64,000 bases of DNA from Nonomuraea zeae (lineage in GTDB: Bacteria; Actinomycetota; Actinomycetes; Streptosporangiales; Streptosporangiaceae), in contig NZ_VCKX01000035.1 of assembly GCF_005889725.1 (NCBI RefSeq), positions 1-64,000 of the forward strand, in the 5' to 3' direction. How positions within the stretch are numbered: position 1 is the stretch's first letter; each line of letters opens with the position of its first letter. Of this stretch, positions 27,711 through 36,018 are shown piece by piece. Below the pieces are notes generated by a model. It was not told the origin of the DNA and searched no databases. It saw nothing but the letters and a program-made list of their open reading frames with translations. The translations under genes and the position numbers were made by a program.

Positions 27711-30700
27711 TGCCCGCGCCGAGCATTTCCTCGATTTGAGCGGTCGGGCGGTCCCCGAGCCAGGGGTCGAGTTTCGCGGCGAGCGACATCGCGGCGTCGA
27801 GCGCGTCGCGGGCCGGCTGGTCCTCCCCCTGTGCCCGGTGCGCGCCGCTGAGCATGAGCAGGGCCCGCGCCTCGTGCATCGGCACGTCCATCATCCGGAA
27901 GTGAGCCAGCGCCTCCTTCAGGGGGCGCACGGCCTCGCGCGGGCGGCCCGCGCGCATCGCCAGCTCGCCCAGGCCGACCAGGATGCGGGCCTCGGCGTGC
28001 CGCGCGTGGGCGACGCCGGCCAGGGAGAGCGCGCCGCGCAACGCCCGGCCGGCCGCGGCCGGGTCCCCGGTGCGCAGGAGCGCGACGCCGATGCCGTAGC
28101 GGGCGTAGCTCTCCCCGACGACGTCGCCGATGTCGCGCACGATGGCCAGGGACTCCTCGAAGCTGCGCACCGCGCGGACCGGCTCGGCCGCCTTGAGATG
28201 GGCGTGGCCCAGCCGGTGCAGCACCTGCGCCTGCATCCGCCGGTTGCCGCCCTCCGCGCTCAGCCGCAGCGCCTCGGCCAGCAGGCTCCTGGCCGCGGCG
28301 AAGTCGCCGATCTCCAGCTTGAGCTCGGCCAGGTCGTTGAGCACGTACGCGACGGCGATCGGCTCGCCGAGCCCGCGGAAGAGCGCCAGCGCCCGCTCGT
28401 GGCGGACGACGGCGTCGGCCAGCCGGCCCGCCAGCCGGTCCACCACGCCGAGGTTGCGGATGACCAGCGCCGTGCCCTGCTCGTCGCCCACCTCCTCGAA
28501 CAGCTTCACCGCCGACTCGAAGGCCCGGCGGGCGTCGTCGAAGCGCTGCTCGGTGAGGTGGAGCGAGCCGGTCGAGTACAGCATGGCGGCCTGGCCGCGC
28601 TTGTCGTCGGCCTGCCGGGTCACCTCCAGCGCGATCTGGTGGGTCTCGCGCCAGTCGTCAAGGTAGACGCTCGACTCGAAGAGCGTCACCGCGCTGATGG
28701 CCAGCCCCCAGCACAGATCGGCGAAGCCCGCCTGCGCCGCCTGCCTGATGCCGGTGACCAGGGGGGCGCGCTCGCGCTCGTACCAGGACATGGGTGCGGC
28801 CACGAGCTGGTCGGCCAGCCCTTCGGGCAGCTGCCAGCACAGCGCCCGGCTGCGGATGTGCACGGAGTGGCCGCCGTGCTTGCGCCGGTGCGCGGCGTCG
28901 GCCAGGGACAGCAGCCCGCCGAGCACCCTGGCCAGCGCGGCCCGGCGCTCGGCCGGGGGCTCCTCCGCGGCCAGGTGCTCGCGGGCGAAGACGCGGATGA
29001 GGTCGTGGAAGCGGTACTGGCTCTGCGCGCCCCTGCCGTCGCCCACGCTCTCCACGAGCTGGGCGTCGATGAGGTCGTCGAGCAGGTCCAGCGCCTCGGC
29101 CAGGGGCCGGTCGAGCAGCGCGGCCGCGACCCAGCCGGAGAAGACCTGCGTGTCGAGGATCGCCAGCCGCCTGAACAGCCGCCGCGCCTCCTCGCCGACG
29201 GTCTCGTAAGTGAGCGAGATGCTGGCCCTGATGCCCATCTCGCCGTGCTTGAGCTCGTCCAGCCTTCGCGTCTCGTCCCGCAGCCGGTCCACGAGCTGGC
29301 CGACGGTCCAGTGGGAGCGGGCCGCCAGCCGTACGCCGGCGATGCGCAGCGCCAGCGGGAGCTGGCCGCACAGCGCCGCCAGCTCCTCCGCGGCCTCCGG
29401 CTCCGCGGCCACCCGCTCCTCGCCGACGATCTTGGACAGCAGCTCGATCGACTGCTCCGGCCGGAACGTGCCCAGCGAGACGTGGATGGCGCCGGGCAGG
29501 CCGGCCAGGCGGCTGCGGCTGGTGACGACGACTGCGGAGTCGGAGCTGCCCGGCAGCATGGGCAGGACCTCGTTCTCGCTGCGCACGTCGTCCAGCAGCA
29601 CCAGCGTCCGGCCCGTGCACAGCAGCGCCCGGTAGGTCTCCGCGCGCTCGTCCAGGGTGGCGGGCAGCGCGTCGCCGGGGACGCCCATGACGCGCAGGAA
29701 CCGTTCGAGCACCTGCATCGGGCCCACCGGCTGGGACACGCCGCCGTGCAGGTCCGCGAAGAGCCGGCCGTCGGGGAACTGGGCGGCGACGCTGTGCGAG
29801 ACGTGCACCGCGATGGTGGTCTTGCCGATGCCGGGGTTGCCGACGAGCACGATGATCGGCACCGCGCGGGTGGTGCCGCTCGTGCCGAGCAGCAGCAGCT
29901 CCCTGATCGTCTCGACCTCGCCCTCGCGGCCGGTGAAGTCGGCGATGTCCGTGGGCAGCATCATGGGAGCGCTGCGCACCCTGGCGGCCGGCGTCACCGT
30001 CGCCGTCCTGCGCGGCTCGAGTGCCGGGTCCCAGCGCAGGATCTGGCGTTCGAGCTGCTGGAGTGCGGCGTTGGGCTCCAGGCCGAGCTCGTCCAGCATC
30101 ACCTTCTTGGTGTTCTCGAAGACCTGCAGCGCCTCGGCCCGCCGCCCGGACCGGTAGAGCGCCAGCATGAGCTGGCCGCGCAGGCGCTCGCGCAGCGGGT
30201 GCGCGGCCGTGAGCGCGGTCAGCTCGCCGACCAGCCGGTGGTGGCGGCCGAGCGCCAGCTCCTGCTCGATGCACTCCTCGTTGCCGGTGACGCGGTCCTC
30301 GGCCAGCCGGCCCGCCATCGCCTGGACCAGCTTGCTGTCGATGCCCTCCAGCGCGGGCCCGCGCCAGAGAGCGAGCCCGGCCCGGTAGTGCCGGACGGCC
30401 TCGTTGCCGCGGCCCGCGTCGCGGGCGCTCCTGGCCTGGTCGAGCAGCCGCTGGAAGCGGTAGGCGTCGATTTGCTCGTACGGCACCTGCAGCGTGTAGC
30501 GCTGGGACTGGGTGGTGATGAGGTCCTGGAGCCCCTGCGCGGCGAACAGCCGCCGCAGCGCCGAGACGCAGATCTGCACCTGCGAGCGCGCCGTCGGCGG
30601 CGGCGAGTCCCCGTAGAGCGACTCCACGAGCCGGGCCATGCCCGCGGTTCTGGCCGGCTCCAGCAGCAGCATGGCCAGAATCGTCTGCTCCCTGATCCCG

Positions 30701-30762
30701 CCGAGCTTGATGAGCTGCCCGTCCAGGACCGCCTCAAGGAGTCCGAGCACGAAGAAGTCCAC
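27694..30762 (-). CDS. SARP-family regulator with NB-ARC and TPR domains (SARP 2)
   Basis: Second AfsR-like activator, 1022 aa, with the same layout as SARP 1: winged helix (about 1-85; LIKLGGIREQTILAMLLL), BTAD (about 90-235), NB-ARC ATPase (Walker A GNPGIGKTT near residue 307, LVLLDDV Walker B), then TPRs. The two proteins are clearly paralogous along their whole length, for example in the shared ETRRLDELKHGEMGIRASIS stretch, pointing to a gene duplication. GTG start at 30762. Probable pathway-specific activator. The PPTase follows in the same direction. Confidence 0.92.
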   Translation of the reverse strand: MDFFVLGLLEAVLDGQLIKLGGIREQTILAMLLLEPARTAGMARLVESLYGDSPPPTARSQVQICVSALRRLFAAQGLQDLITTQSQRYTLQVPYEQIDAYRFQRLLDQARSARDAGRGNEAVRHYRAGLALWRGPALEGIDSKLVQAMAGRLAEDRVTGNEECIEQELALGRHHRLVGELTALTAAHPLRERLRGQLMLALYRSGRRAEALQVFENTKKVMLDELGLEPNAALQQLERQILRWDPALEPRRTATVTPAARVRSAPMMLPTDIADFTGREGEVETIRELLLLGTSGTTRAVPIIVLVGNPGIGKTTIAVHVSHSVAAQFPDGRLFADLHGGVSQPVGPMQVLERFLRVMGVPGDALPATLDERAETYRALLCTGRTLVLLDDVRSENEVLPMLPGSSDSAVVVTSRSRLAGLPGAIHVSLGTFRPEQSIELLSKIVGEERVAAEPEAAEELAALCGQLPLALRIAGVRLAARSHWTVGQLVDRLRDETRRLDELKHGEMGIRASISLTYETVGEEARRLFRRLAILDTQVFSGWVAAALLDRPLAEALDLLDDLIDAQLVESVGDGRGAQSQYRFHDLIRVFAREHLAAEEPPAERRAALARVLGGLLSLADAAHRRKHGGHSVHIRSRALCWQLPEGLADQLVAAPMSWYERERAPLVTGIRQAAQAGFADLCWGLAISAVTLFESSVYLDDWRETHQIALEVTRQADDKRGQAAMLYSTGSLHLTEQRFDDARRAFESAVKLFEEVGDEQGTALVIRNLGVVDRLAGRLADAVVRHERALALFRGLGEPIAVAYVLNDLAELKLEIGDFAAARSLLAEALRLSAEGGNRRMQAQVLHRLGHAHLKAAEPVRAVRSFEESLAIVRDIGDVVGESYARYGIGVALLRTGDPAAAGRALRGALSLAGVAHARHAEARILVGLGELAMRAGRPREAVRPLKEALAHFRMMDVPMHEARALLMLSGAHRAQGEDQPARDALDAAMSLAAKLDPWLGDRPTAQIEEMLGAGNPYFP

Positions 30763-30991
30763 CGGAACTGTCCCCTAGCACAGCGGCCGCCTTCTGCGCC
30801 CCTCTGCTTATTCATGCTGAGCGCTGCCGGGAGAAACAGCAAGGATCCACATATAGCTAAAAAGACACTCAATGCGGCCTGTGAGTTTTATTTCCTCCTT
30901 ATAGAGCAAAGGGCAGGAGCGGGGTGTTTGCCCTGCTCCTGCCCTCGTTCACGACCCGGTTCCGGCCATGGCCCGACTTTGTGCGCGGCCT
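30763..30991. other. Promoter region of SARP 2 and end of the LAL gene
   Basis: About 230 bp without a gene. The stretch 30838-30905 is strikingly AT-rich for this genome and probably holds the SARP 2 promoter. A minus-strand AAGGAGG near 30893-30899 has no start codon after it. The LAL terminator hairpin lies at 30911-30944. Confidence 0.55.
30911..30944. terminator. Hairpin terminator after the LAL regulator
   Basis: GGGCAGGAGC and GCTCCTGCCC form a perfect 10-bp stem, extended inside by GGG/CCC around a TGTTTG loop. It lies 48 bp after the LAL stop codon. Confidence 0.75.
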
Positions 30992-33772
30992 CTAATGCAC
31001 CCCGGCGACGCCCGGATCTCCGCTGCGCGGGGGCGTCAGGTCGAGGGTGGCGGGCAGCTCGGTGCGCCGCGAGATGCCCAGCTTGCGGTACGTGCGGGTC
31101 AGGTGCTGCTCGACCGTGCTCACCGTGAGATACAGCTTGGCCGCGATCTCCTGGTTGGTGTGCCCGGTCGCGGCCAGCACCGCCACCCGCTGCTCGGCCT
31201 CGCTCAGCAGCTCGGCCGAGCGGCCGTGGACGCCCGTGCCCCTGCTGTGCCGCCCGCCGGAGCCCTCGCCGCTGGACAGCGCCGCCAGCAGCGGCTCGGC
31301 CTGGCAGCGGCTGGCCACCGAGCGCGCCCAGGCCGCGATCATGCCGGAGCGCCGGAACTCGCCCAGCTCGTGGAAGGCGTCGGCGAGGTCCACCAGCACC
31401 CGCGCCAGCTCGTAGTCGTCGCCCGCCTGCCGCAGCAGGTCGGCCGCGCGGCGCAGCAGCATGGGCCGGTGGCGCAGCTCGCTGAGCCCGGCCAGCACGC
31501 GCATCGCCATCCCGTGCGCCCTGGGCGTCTCGGGGGTGCAGCGCTTGAGCTGCTCGGCGATCAGCCGGGCGCTCTCGTCCACGTCGCCCATGAGCAGGCA
31601 CGCCGACGCGGCCTCGGCCCGCCAGGGGATCAGCCCCGGCGCGTCCATCCCCCAGCGCTCCATCAGCTCGCCGCAGCGCAGCAGGTCGCGCAGGGCCAGG
31701 GCCGGGTGACCGGTCGCCAGGCTGTACCGGCCGCGGGCGTGCAGGTAGGCCAGGCCGTACCTGGTGTCGAACATCGAGTCCAGCACCACCTGGTCGAGGT
31801 GCTCGTGGACGAGGTCGTACGCGCCGGTCGCGGTCGCCGCCAGCATGAGGCTGCCGAGCGGGCCGCCGGCCGTGACGCCCCAGCTCGTGAGCGGGATGGC
31901 GGCCAGCGCGGCGCGGGCGTGCGCGATCGCGGCGGGCATGTCGCCCTGGCGGACGGCGATCTCGGCGCGGATCGCGGCCAGCCGCGCCCGGCGGCTGGGC
32001 GCGTTCCTGCTGGAGGCCTCCTTGATGAACGCGTCGCACCAGGGCGCCGCCAGGTCGGGCCGCTCGCTGAAGGTCAGCGCGAGCAGCGCGTTCTCCACCG
32101 TCTCCATCGACATCTCGTCCAGGTGGCAGCCACGCAGGATCGGCTCGACGGCCAGCGCCTGCTCCCCCGGGCGCTCGGTGAGCACGCGGACCAGCGAGCG
32201 GGTGGTCTTGAGCCGCCGGGCCGCCGCGACCGAGCGCACGTCCACGTCGGGCGGGTCGGGCAGGCGTACGCCCGGGTGGGTCACGCGCAGCCACGGCGCG
32301 ATGATGAGCAGCTCGGCGGCGGTCTCCGGGTCGCTCTCCGCGTCGCGCAGCACGTGCTGGAGCACTTCCTCGGCCTCTTCCGCGCGGCCGTGCCAGAGCA
32401 GGGCGCGGGTGAGCACGGCCGCGTCGCTGCCGCGCAGCCAGCCGCGCCGCAGGGCGTCGGTGAGCTGGGTGAGCCGCACGGCGGGGGCGGCGGGGTTGAT
32501 GCGCCACTCCGCCCTGATCAGCATCGTGGTGATCTTGGTCCGCTCGCGCTCGTCCGCGCACTCGTTCCAGGCCAGCCGCAGGCACGACACCGCGCGCTCG
32601 ACGTTCCCCTCGCGCAGGGCGTGCCTGGCCGTGTCCTCCAGCACGGGCACGACCCAGGGGGCGTCCACCCGGTCGGCCCGCAGCAGGTGGGCGGCGACGT
32701 CCGCGGGCTGGGCGCCGCGCTCGTAGGCGAGCACGGCCGCCTTGTGGTGCAGCCCCATCCGGTCCTCGTCGCTCATCCCGGCCAGCACGGCGGCGGCGGC
32801 CGCCTCGGTCCTGAACCGGCCGTCCACGACCAGCCCGGCCCCGGCCAGAGCCTGGAGCCCGGCGGCCACGTCCTCGGCCGTCTCGCCCACCAGCCGGTCG
32901 AGCTGCTCGACCGCGCCGAGCGCGGCCAGGCCGCGGGCGACGGGCAGCATGCGGTGCTCACCGCGGCTCAGGCAGGCGAGCACGGCCCTGCCGTACCAGC
33001 CTTCGGGGACCAGGTCCTCGGGCGGCTCGCCGCCGCGCGCCCGCCGCTGCTCCTGGTAGTCCTGGATGAGCGCGCTGATCAGCAGCGGGTTGCCGCCGGT
33101 GGCCGCGTGCCAGCCGGCCCCGAACCGCTCGGCCGCGGTGAGCCCGACCGCGTCGACGGCCATCGCGGTGGCGCCGCTCTCCGACAGCGGGCCCAGGTGG
33201 ACGCGGCGGCAGTGCTGCTGGCGCAGCAGCTCGGCCTCCAGCAGGCCCTCGGTGCCGGCGCCGTGGTCGACCTGGCTGAACACGGCGCTGATGCGCGCGA
33301 AGCGCACCCGCCGCGCGAGGTAGGCCAGGCAGATCATGGACTCGCGGTCGGCGAAGTGGACGTCATCGATGATCAGCACCAGCGGGCAGCGCTCGGACAG
33401 CTGCAGCAGCACCGTGCACAGGGCGTGCACGAGCTGCGCGTCGAGCTCGCCGCCGCGACCGGCCGCCGCGGCTCCTTCCGCCAGCATCGCCAGGGCCAGC
33501 TCCAGCTCGGCGGGCATCAGCGGGGCGTCCTGGATGAGCTGCCCGATCACGCCGAGCCGCAGATCGCGCTCCAGCGGCGAGCCGGTCGCGGTCACGGCCA
33601 GCGCGCCACGCTCGATGGCCTGCTCGGCGACGGCCTCCAGTAAGGCGCTCTTGCCGACGCCGACCGCGCCGCTCACCAACGCCACCCGGCCGCGGCCCGA
33701 CAGCGCGCCGGCGAGCTGCTCGTGCAGGGCATCCAGTGCTTCGTCTCTCTCTATCAAAACCATCAGGCTCAC
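30992..33772 (-). CDS. LAL-family (LuxR-type) ATP-binding regulator
   Basis: Large ATP-binding activator of the MalT/PikD class, 926 aa. N-terminal AAA-type ATPase with Walker A GAVGVGKSALLEAV (about residues 36-47) and Walker B CPLVLIIDDVHF. Helical TPR-like middle. C-terminal LuxR helix-turn-helix (about 858-915): LSEAEQRVAVLAATGHTNQE, then LYLTVSTVEQHLTRTYRKLG. Codon 44, inside the Walker A, is a TTA, suggesting bldA dependence. Start is the GTG at 33772; an ATG three codons later is equally possible. It follows the transthyretin-like gene by 10 bp, so the two form an operon. LAL regulators usually control macrolide-type PKS clusters. Confidence 0.92.
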   Translation of the reverse strand: MSLMVLIERDEALDALHEQLAGALSGRGRVALVSGAVGVGKSALLEAVAEQAIERGALAVTATGSPLERDLRLGVIGQLIQDAPLMPAELELALAMLAEGAAAAGRGGELDAQLVHALCTVLLQLSERCPLVLIIDDVHFADRESMICLAYLARRVRFARISAVFSQVDHGAGTEGLLEAELLRQQHCRRVHLGPLSESGATAMAVDAVGLTAAERFGAGWHAATGGNPLLISALIQDYQEQRRARGGEPPEDLVPEGWYGRAVLACLSRGEHRMLPVARGLAALGAVEQLDRLVGETAEDVAAGLQALAGAGLVVDGRFRTEAAAAAVLAGMSDEDRMGLHHKAAVLAYERGAQPADVAAHLLRADRVDAPWVVPVLEDTARHALREGNVERAVSCLRLAWNECADERERTKITTMLIRAEWRINPAAPAVRLTQLTDALRRGWLRGSDAAVLTRALLWHGRAEEAEEVLQHVLRDAESDPETAAELLIIAPWLRVTHPGVRLPDPPDVDVRSVAAARRLKTTRSLVRVLTERPGEQALAVEPILRGCHLDEMSMETVENALLALTFSERPDLAAPWCDAFIKEASSRNAPSRRARLAAIRAEIAVRQGDMPAAIAHARAALAAIPLTSWGVTAGGPLGSLMLAATATGAYDLVHEHLDQVVLDSMFDTRYGLAYLHARGRYSLATGHPALALRDLLRCGELMERWGMDAPGLIPWRAEAASACLLMGDVDESARLIAEQLKRCTPETPRAHGMAMRVLAGLSELRHRPMLLRRAADLLRQAGDDYELARVLVDLADAFHELGEFRRSGMIAAWARSVASRCQAEPLLAALSSGEGSGGRHSRGTGVHGRSAELLSEAEQRVAVLAATGHTNQEIAAKLYLTVSTVEQHLTRTYRKLGISRRTELPATLDLTPPRSGDPGVAGVH

Positions 33773-33782
33773 GCCCTTCTCG

Positions 33783-34121
33783 TCAGTCCTGCGAGCCGCA
33801 GAAGATCGAATAGGAGTACGGGGAGATCAGGACTTGGATCCGGTACGCGTCGAGGTCATCTCTTATCCGGAACAGCACGTTGATCTCGGGATAGGGGGCA
33901 CTGAGCCCCAGCCCCACGAAGTAGTAGTCGCTGTCGAAGACGATGCGGTACAGCCCGCGGGTCAGATGCTGCGTGTCCCAGGCGCCGACGCCGCCCGTCC
34001 CGTCCGTCTTGGCCTTGGCCACGACAGACCAGACGCCGTCCTCGTGCTTCTCCAGGCCCACGCGCATACCGACGACCGACCTGCCGTGGATGCCGTCCAG
34101 GGCTTGCACGCTGATGCTCAT
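33783..34121 (-). CDS. Transthyretin-fold (HIUase-like) protein lacking catalytic residues
   Basis: 112-aa protein of the transthyretin/5-hydroxyisourate hydrolase fold. The family frame is visible in VQALDGIHG at the N-terminus, GLYRIVFDSDYYF in the middle, and QVLISPYSYSIFCGS at the end. The residues that make the hydrolase work are missing: the His of the THVLD-type start is Gln6, the His before the SP-F/Y-SYS block is Arg94, the DGR-type Arg is not found, and the terminal YRGS is FCGS. I therefore do not call it an HIUase. No other purine catabolism genes are nearby. It precedes the LAL gene by 10 bp and has SARP-box-like repeats upstream. A new catalytic or binding role in the cluster is inferred. 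The ATG at 34121 fits the family start; an in-frame GTG at 34163 is an alternative. Confidence 0.75.
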   Translation of the reverse strand: MSISVQALDGIHGRSVVGMRVGLEKHEDGVWSVVAKAKTDGTGGVGAWDTQHLTRGLYRIVFDSDYYFVGLGLSAPYPEINVLFRIRDDLDAYRIQVLISPYSYSIFCGSQD

Positions 34122-34189
34122 GGAATCGAAGCCAATCTGCTGGGCCCGCCGGAGCGGACACACTCCATCTGCTGACAGGTTGGCCCGCG

Positions 34190-34217
34190 CCCCTATTCGT
34201 TCTCCATCGGCCCTTTA
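34190..34217 (-). promoter_or_regulatory. SARP-box-like repeats upstream of the transthyretin-like gene
   Basis: On the minus strand TAAAGGG and TAGGGGC are 22 bp apart, that is, two 11-bp turns, with a weaker TGGAGAA midway. They lie 70-95 bp upstream of the start codon. Confidence 0.45.
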
Positions 34218-34235
34218 TCGCCCCCGACACGAAAC

Positions 34236-34260
34236 CGCCGCAGGCCGATGACCTGCGGCG
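34236..34260. terminator. Hairpin terminator after the antiporter gene
   Basis: CGCCGCAGG and CCTGCGGCG pair perfectly (9 bp) around a 7-nt loop, 52 bp downstream of the antiporter stop. Confidence 0.7.
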
Positions 34261-34311
34261 ATTCGGAGTTGAGACGGTGTGGAGACCTGCGGCGGTTCGC
34301 GGGCCTGCGGC

Positions 34312-35640
34312 TCACAGGACCGTGAGCGATCCCGAGCCCGCTGCCGCCGTGACCGGCATGCGCTCCTCCTCCAGGGGCGTCACCTCGATGCGGGCCATCG
34401 CCCAGCGCAGCAGCGGTGGCGCCATCAGCGAGGTGATGACCGCCACGAGGATGATGATCGTGTACGTCTCGACGTTCAGCACGCCGAGCCGCAGCCCGGC
34501 CATGGCGACGATGACCTCGATCACGCCGCGGGCGTTCATGGCGGCGCCGAGGGCGAGCCCGTGCCAGTGGCCCATGCGCCCCAGCCGCGCGCCGACGTAG
34601 GCGCCGGCGAACTTGCCCACGATCGCGATGGCCAGCACCACCAGGGCCATCACCAGCACGTCCACCCGGCCGAGCGCGGTCAGGTTCATCCGCAGCCCGG
34701 CGGTCGCGAAGAAGATCGGGGCGAACACGCCGAGCACGATCGTGCGCAGCGGCGCCAGCTTGGTGACTATCCCCTTGCCGTGACCGGCGATCAGGATGCC
34801 GCACAGGAACGCGCCGAAGATGGCCTCCATGCCCAGCGCGTGCGTGCCCGCCGCGCACAGCAGGACGAGGACCACGGTGATCGGGATCTGCAGCCAGGTG
34901 TCCGGCGAGCGGTCCGCCATCCGGTAGATGCGGCGGGTGAGCGGGCGGCCCAGCACCATCGCCAGGGCGACCACCGCGGCCATGGCGCCCAGCGAGAACA
35001 GGACCGACCCGGCCCGCAGCTGCGAGGTGGCCATCGCGGAGACGACCGAGAGCATGAACCAGCCGAAGGCGTCGTCCACCATGCCCGCCGCCAGCGTGAT
35101 CTGGCCGATCTCGCGGTGCATGAAGTTCATGTCGAACAGGGTCTTGGCGATGACCGGGATCGCGCTGACGCACATGGCGACGCCGAGGAACAGCGCGAAC
35201 ACCGTCGTGTCCACCTCGCCGCCGATCAGCGCGGGCGGCAGCAGCAGCCCCGTCCCGATCCCCAGGCCGAACGGGATGATCATGCCGAAGAAGCTCACCG
35301 AGGCCGGCCGCGCGCCCATCCGCCTGACCAGCCCGGAGTCCAGGTGCACCCCGGTGATGCCGACCAGCAGCAGCACGCCGATCTGCCCGACCGCGTCGAG
35401 CAGGTGGAACTGCTCGGCCACTGGCGGGAACAGGGCGCTGTGCAGCTCCGGCCACACGGGGCTGAGCAGCGACGGGCCCAGGATCACGCCGGTGCACAGC
35501 TCGCCCACCACGGCGGGCATCCCGAAGCGGGCGGCCAGCCGCCCGAGCGCCACGGCCATCAGGAGCAGGACGCCGACCTGGAGCAGGAACAGCATGAGCG
35601 GATGGGAAGGGATCGGCGGTACGGGGATGGCGTACGGCAT
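34312..35640 (-). CDS. CPA2-family Na+(K+)/H+ antiporter
   Basis: Integral membrane cation/proton exchanger of the CPA2 (NapA/GerN/Kef) family, 442 aa with about 12-13 hydrophobic segments and no C-terminal nucleotide-binding domain. The ion-binding Asp-Asp pair is in LAAGMVDDAFGWFM. AGGAGT precedes the ATG at 35640. Such antiporters occur as self-protection genes in ionophore polyether clusters (for example monensin MonT), so resistance to a membrane-active product is inferred. It is flanked by terminators, hence its own transcription unit. Confidence 0.88.
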   Translation of the reverse strand: MPYAIPVPPIPSHPLMLFLLQVGVLLLMAVALGRLAARFGMPAVVGELCTGVILGPSLLSPVWPELHSALFPPVAEQFHLLDAVGQIGVLLLVGITGVHLDSGLVRRMGARPASVSFFGMIIPFGLGIGTGLLLPPALIGGEVDTTVFALFLGVAMCVSAIPVIAKTLFDMNFMHREIGQITLAAGMVDDAFGWFMLSVVSAMATSQLRAGSVLFSLGAMAAVVALAMVLGRPLTRRIYRMADRSPDTWLQIPITVVLVLLCAAGTHALGMEAIFGAFLCGILIAGHGKGIVTKLAPLRTIVLGVFAPIFFATAGLRMNLTALGRVDVLVMALVVLAIAIVGKFAGAYVGARLGRMGHWHGLALGAAMNARGVIEVIVAMAGLRLGVLNVETYTIIILVAVITSLMAPPLLRWAMARIEVTPLEEERMPVTAAAGSGSLTVL

Positions 35641-35694
35641 CGTGCACTCCTGATACGTTCCGGTGGCTCGTACCTCGAAGGGTGACCGCGCGGG

Positions 35695-35715
35695 CTAAAG
35701 GAGTGCCAAAGCCCG
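35695..35715 (+). promoter_or_regulatory. SARP-box-like direct repeat near the antiporter promoter
   Basis: CTAAAGG and CCAAAGC repeat with an 11-bp period, 55-75 bp upstream of the antiporter start. The outer bases also make an inverted repeat (GCGGGCT/AGCCCGC), so an alternative structural role is possible. Confidence 0.35.
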
Positions 35716-35737
35716 CCGCACTGTGCGCGCGGCGGGC
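35711..35737. terminator. Hairpin terminator after the carboxylase operon
   Basis: GCCCGCCGC and GCGGCGGGC form a perfect 9-bp stem with a 9-nt loop, downstream of the DUF5988-like gene on the minus strand. Confidence 0.65.
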
Positions 35738-35748
35738 GGTGAGGCGAT

Positions 35749-35794
35749 CTCTATCGGGGAGTCGGCTTTATCGGGGGCTCGGCTCTATCGGGTG
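35749..35794. repeat. Three 17-bp tandem repeats
   Basis: Units starting CTCTATCGGGG, CTTTATCGGGG and CTCTATCGGGT repeat exactly every 17 bp; the last unit is partial. They lie in the gap between the DUF5988-like gene and the antiporter. Their role is unknown. Confidence 0.75.
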
Positions 35795-35798
35795 TTTC

Positions 35799-36008
35799 TC
35801 ACTCGGCGATGAAGGTCCGCTGATACCACTCCATCACCGGGATCAGCTCACCGTTCAGGTGGGTCTCCTCGCCGCGGTGCCTGAAGTGCTCGTATCCGGC
35901 GCCGTACGGGAGCTTGAAGGTGTCGTGCACCTTCGTCTTCGAGACCCGCTGCACGCGCAGGTCGACGGGCAGGTACGGCGGGCCGCCCATGAGCAGGACC
36001 TTGACCAT
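35799..36008 (-). CDS. Small DUF5988-like protein
   Basis: 69-aa soluble protein beginning VKVLLMGGPPYLPVDLR and containing KLPYGAGYEHFRHRGEE and VMEWYQRTFIAE. This pattern recalls the DUF5988 family of small actinomycete proteins found in biosynthetic clusters; function unknown. It starts 10 bp after the carboxylase beta subunit, with AAGGAG before its ATG, so it is co-translated. I considered the acyl-CoA carboxylase epsilon subunit because of the position, but the sequence does not match that family. Confidence 0.6.
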   Translation of the reverse strand: MVKVLLMGGPPYLPVDLRVQRVSKTKVHDTFKLPYGAGYEHFRHRGEETHLNGELIPVMEWYQRTFIAE

Positions 36009-36018
36009 GGTTGTCTCC

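Noticed and set aside
27001-31128. A 1375-codon plus-strand frame opposite the PPTase and SARP 2 genes
   Set aside because: Composition and lack of motifs mark it as an antisense shadow of SARP 2.
33783-34121. Functional 5-hydroxyisourate hydrolase of purine catabolism
   Set aside because: Catalytic His/Arg/His and the YRGS tail are all substituted, and no uricase or OHCU decarboxylase gene is near.
35799-36008. Acyl-CoA carboxylase epsilon subunit
   Set aside because: Position fits, but the sequence (VKVLLMGGPPYLPVDL, YGAGYEHFRH) looks like DUF5988 and lacks epsilon-subunit features.
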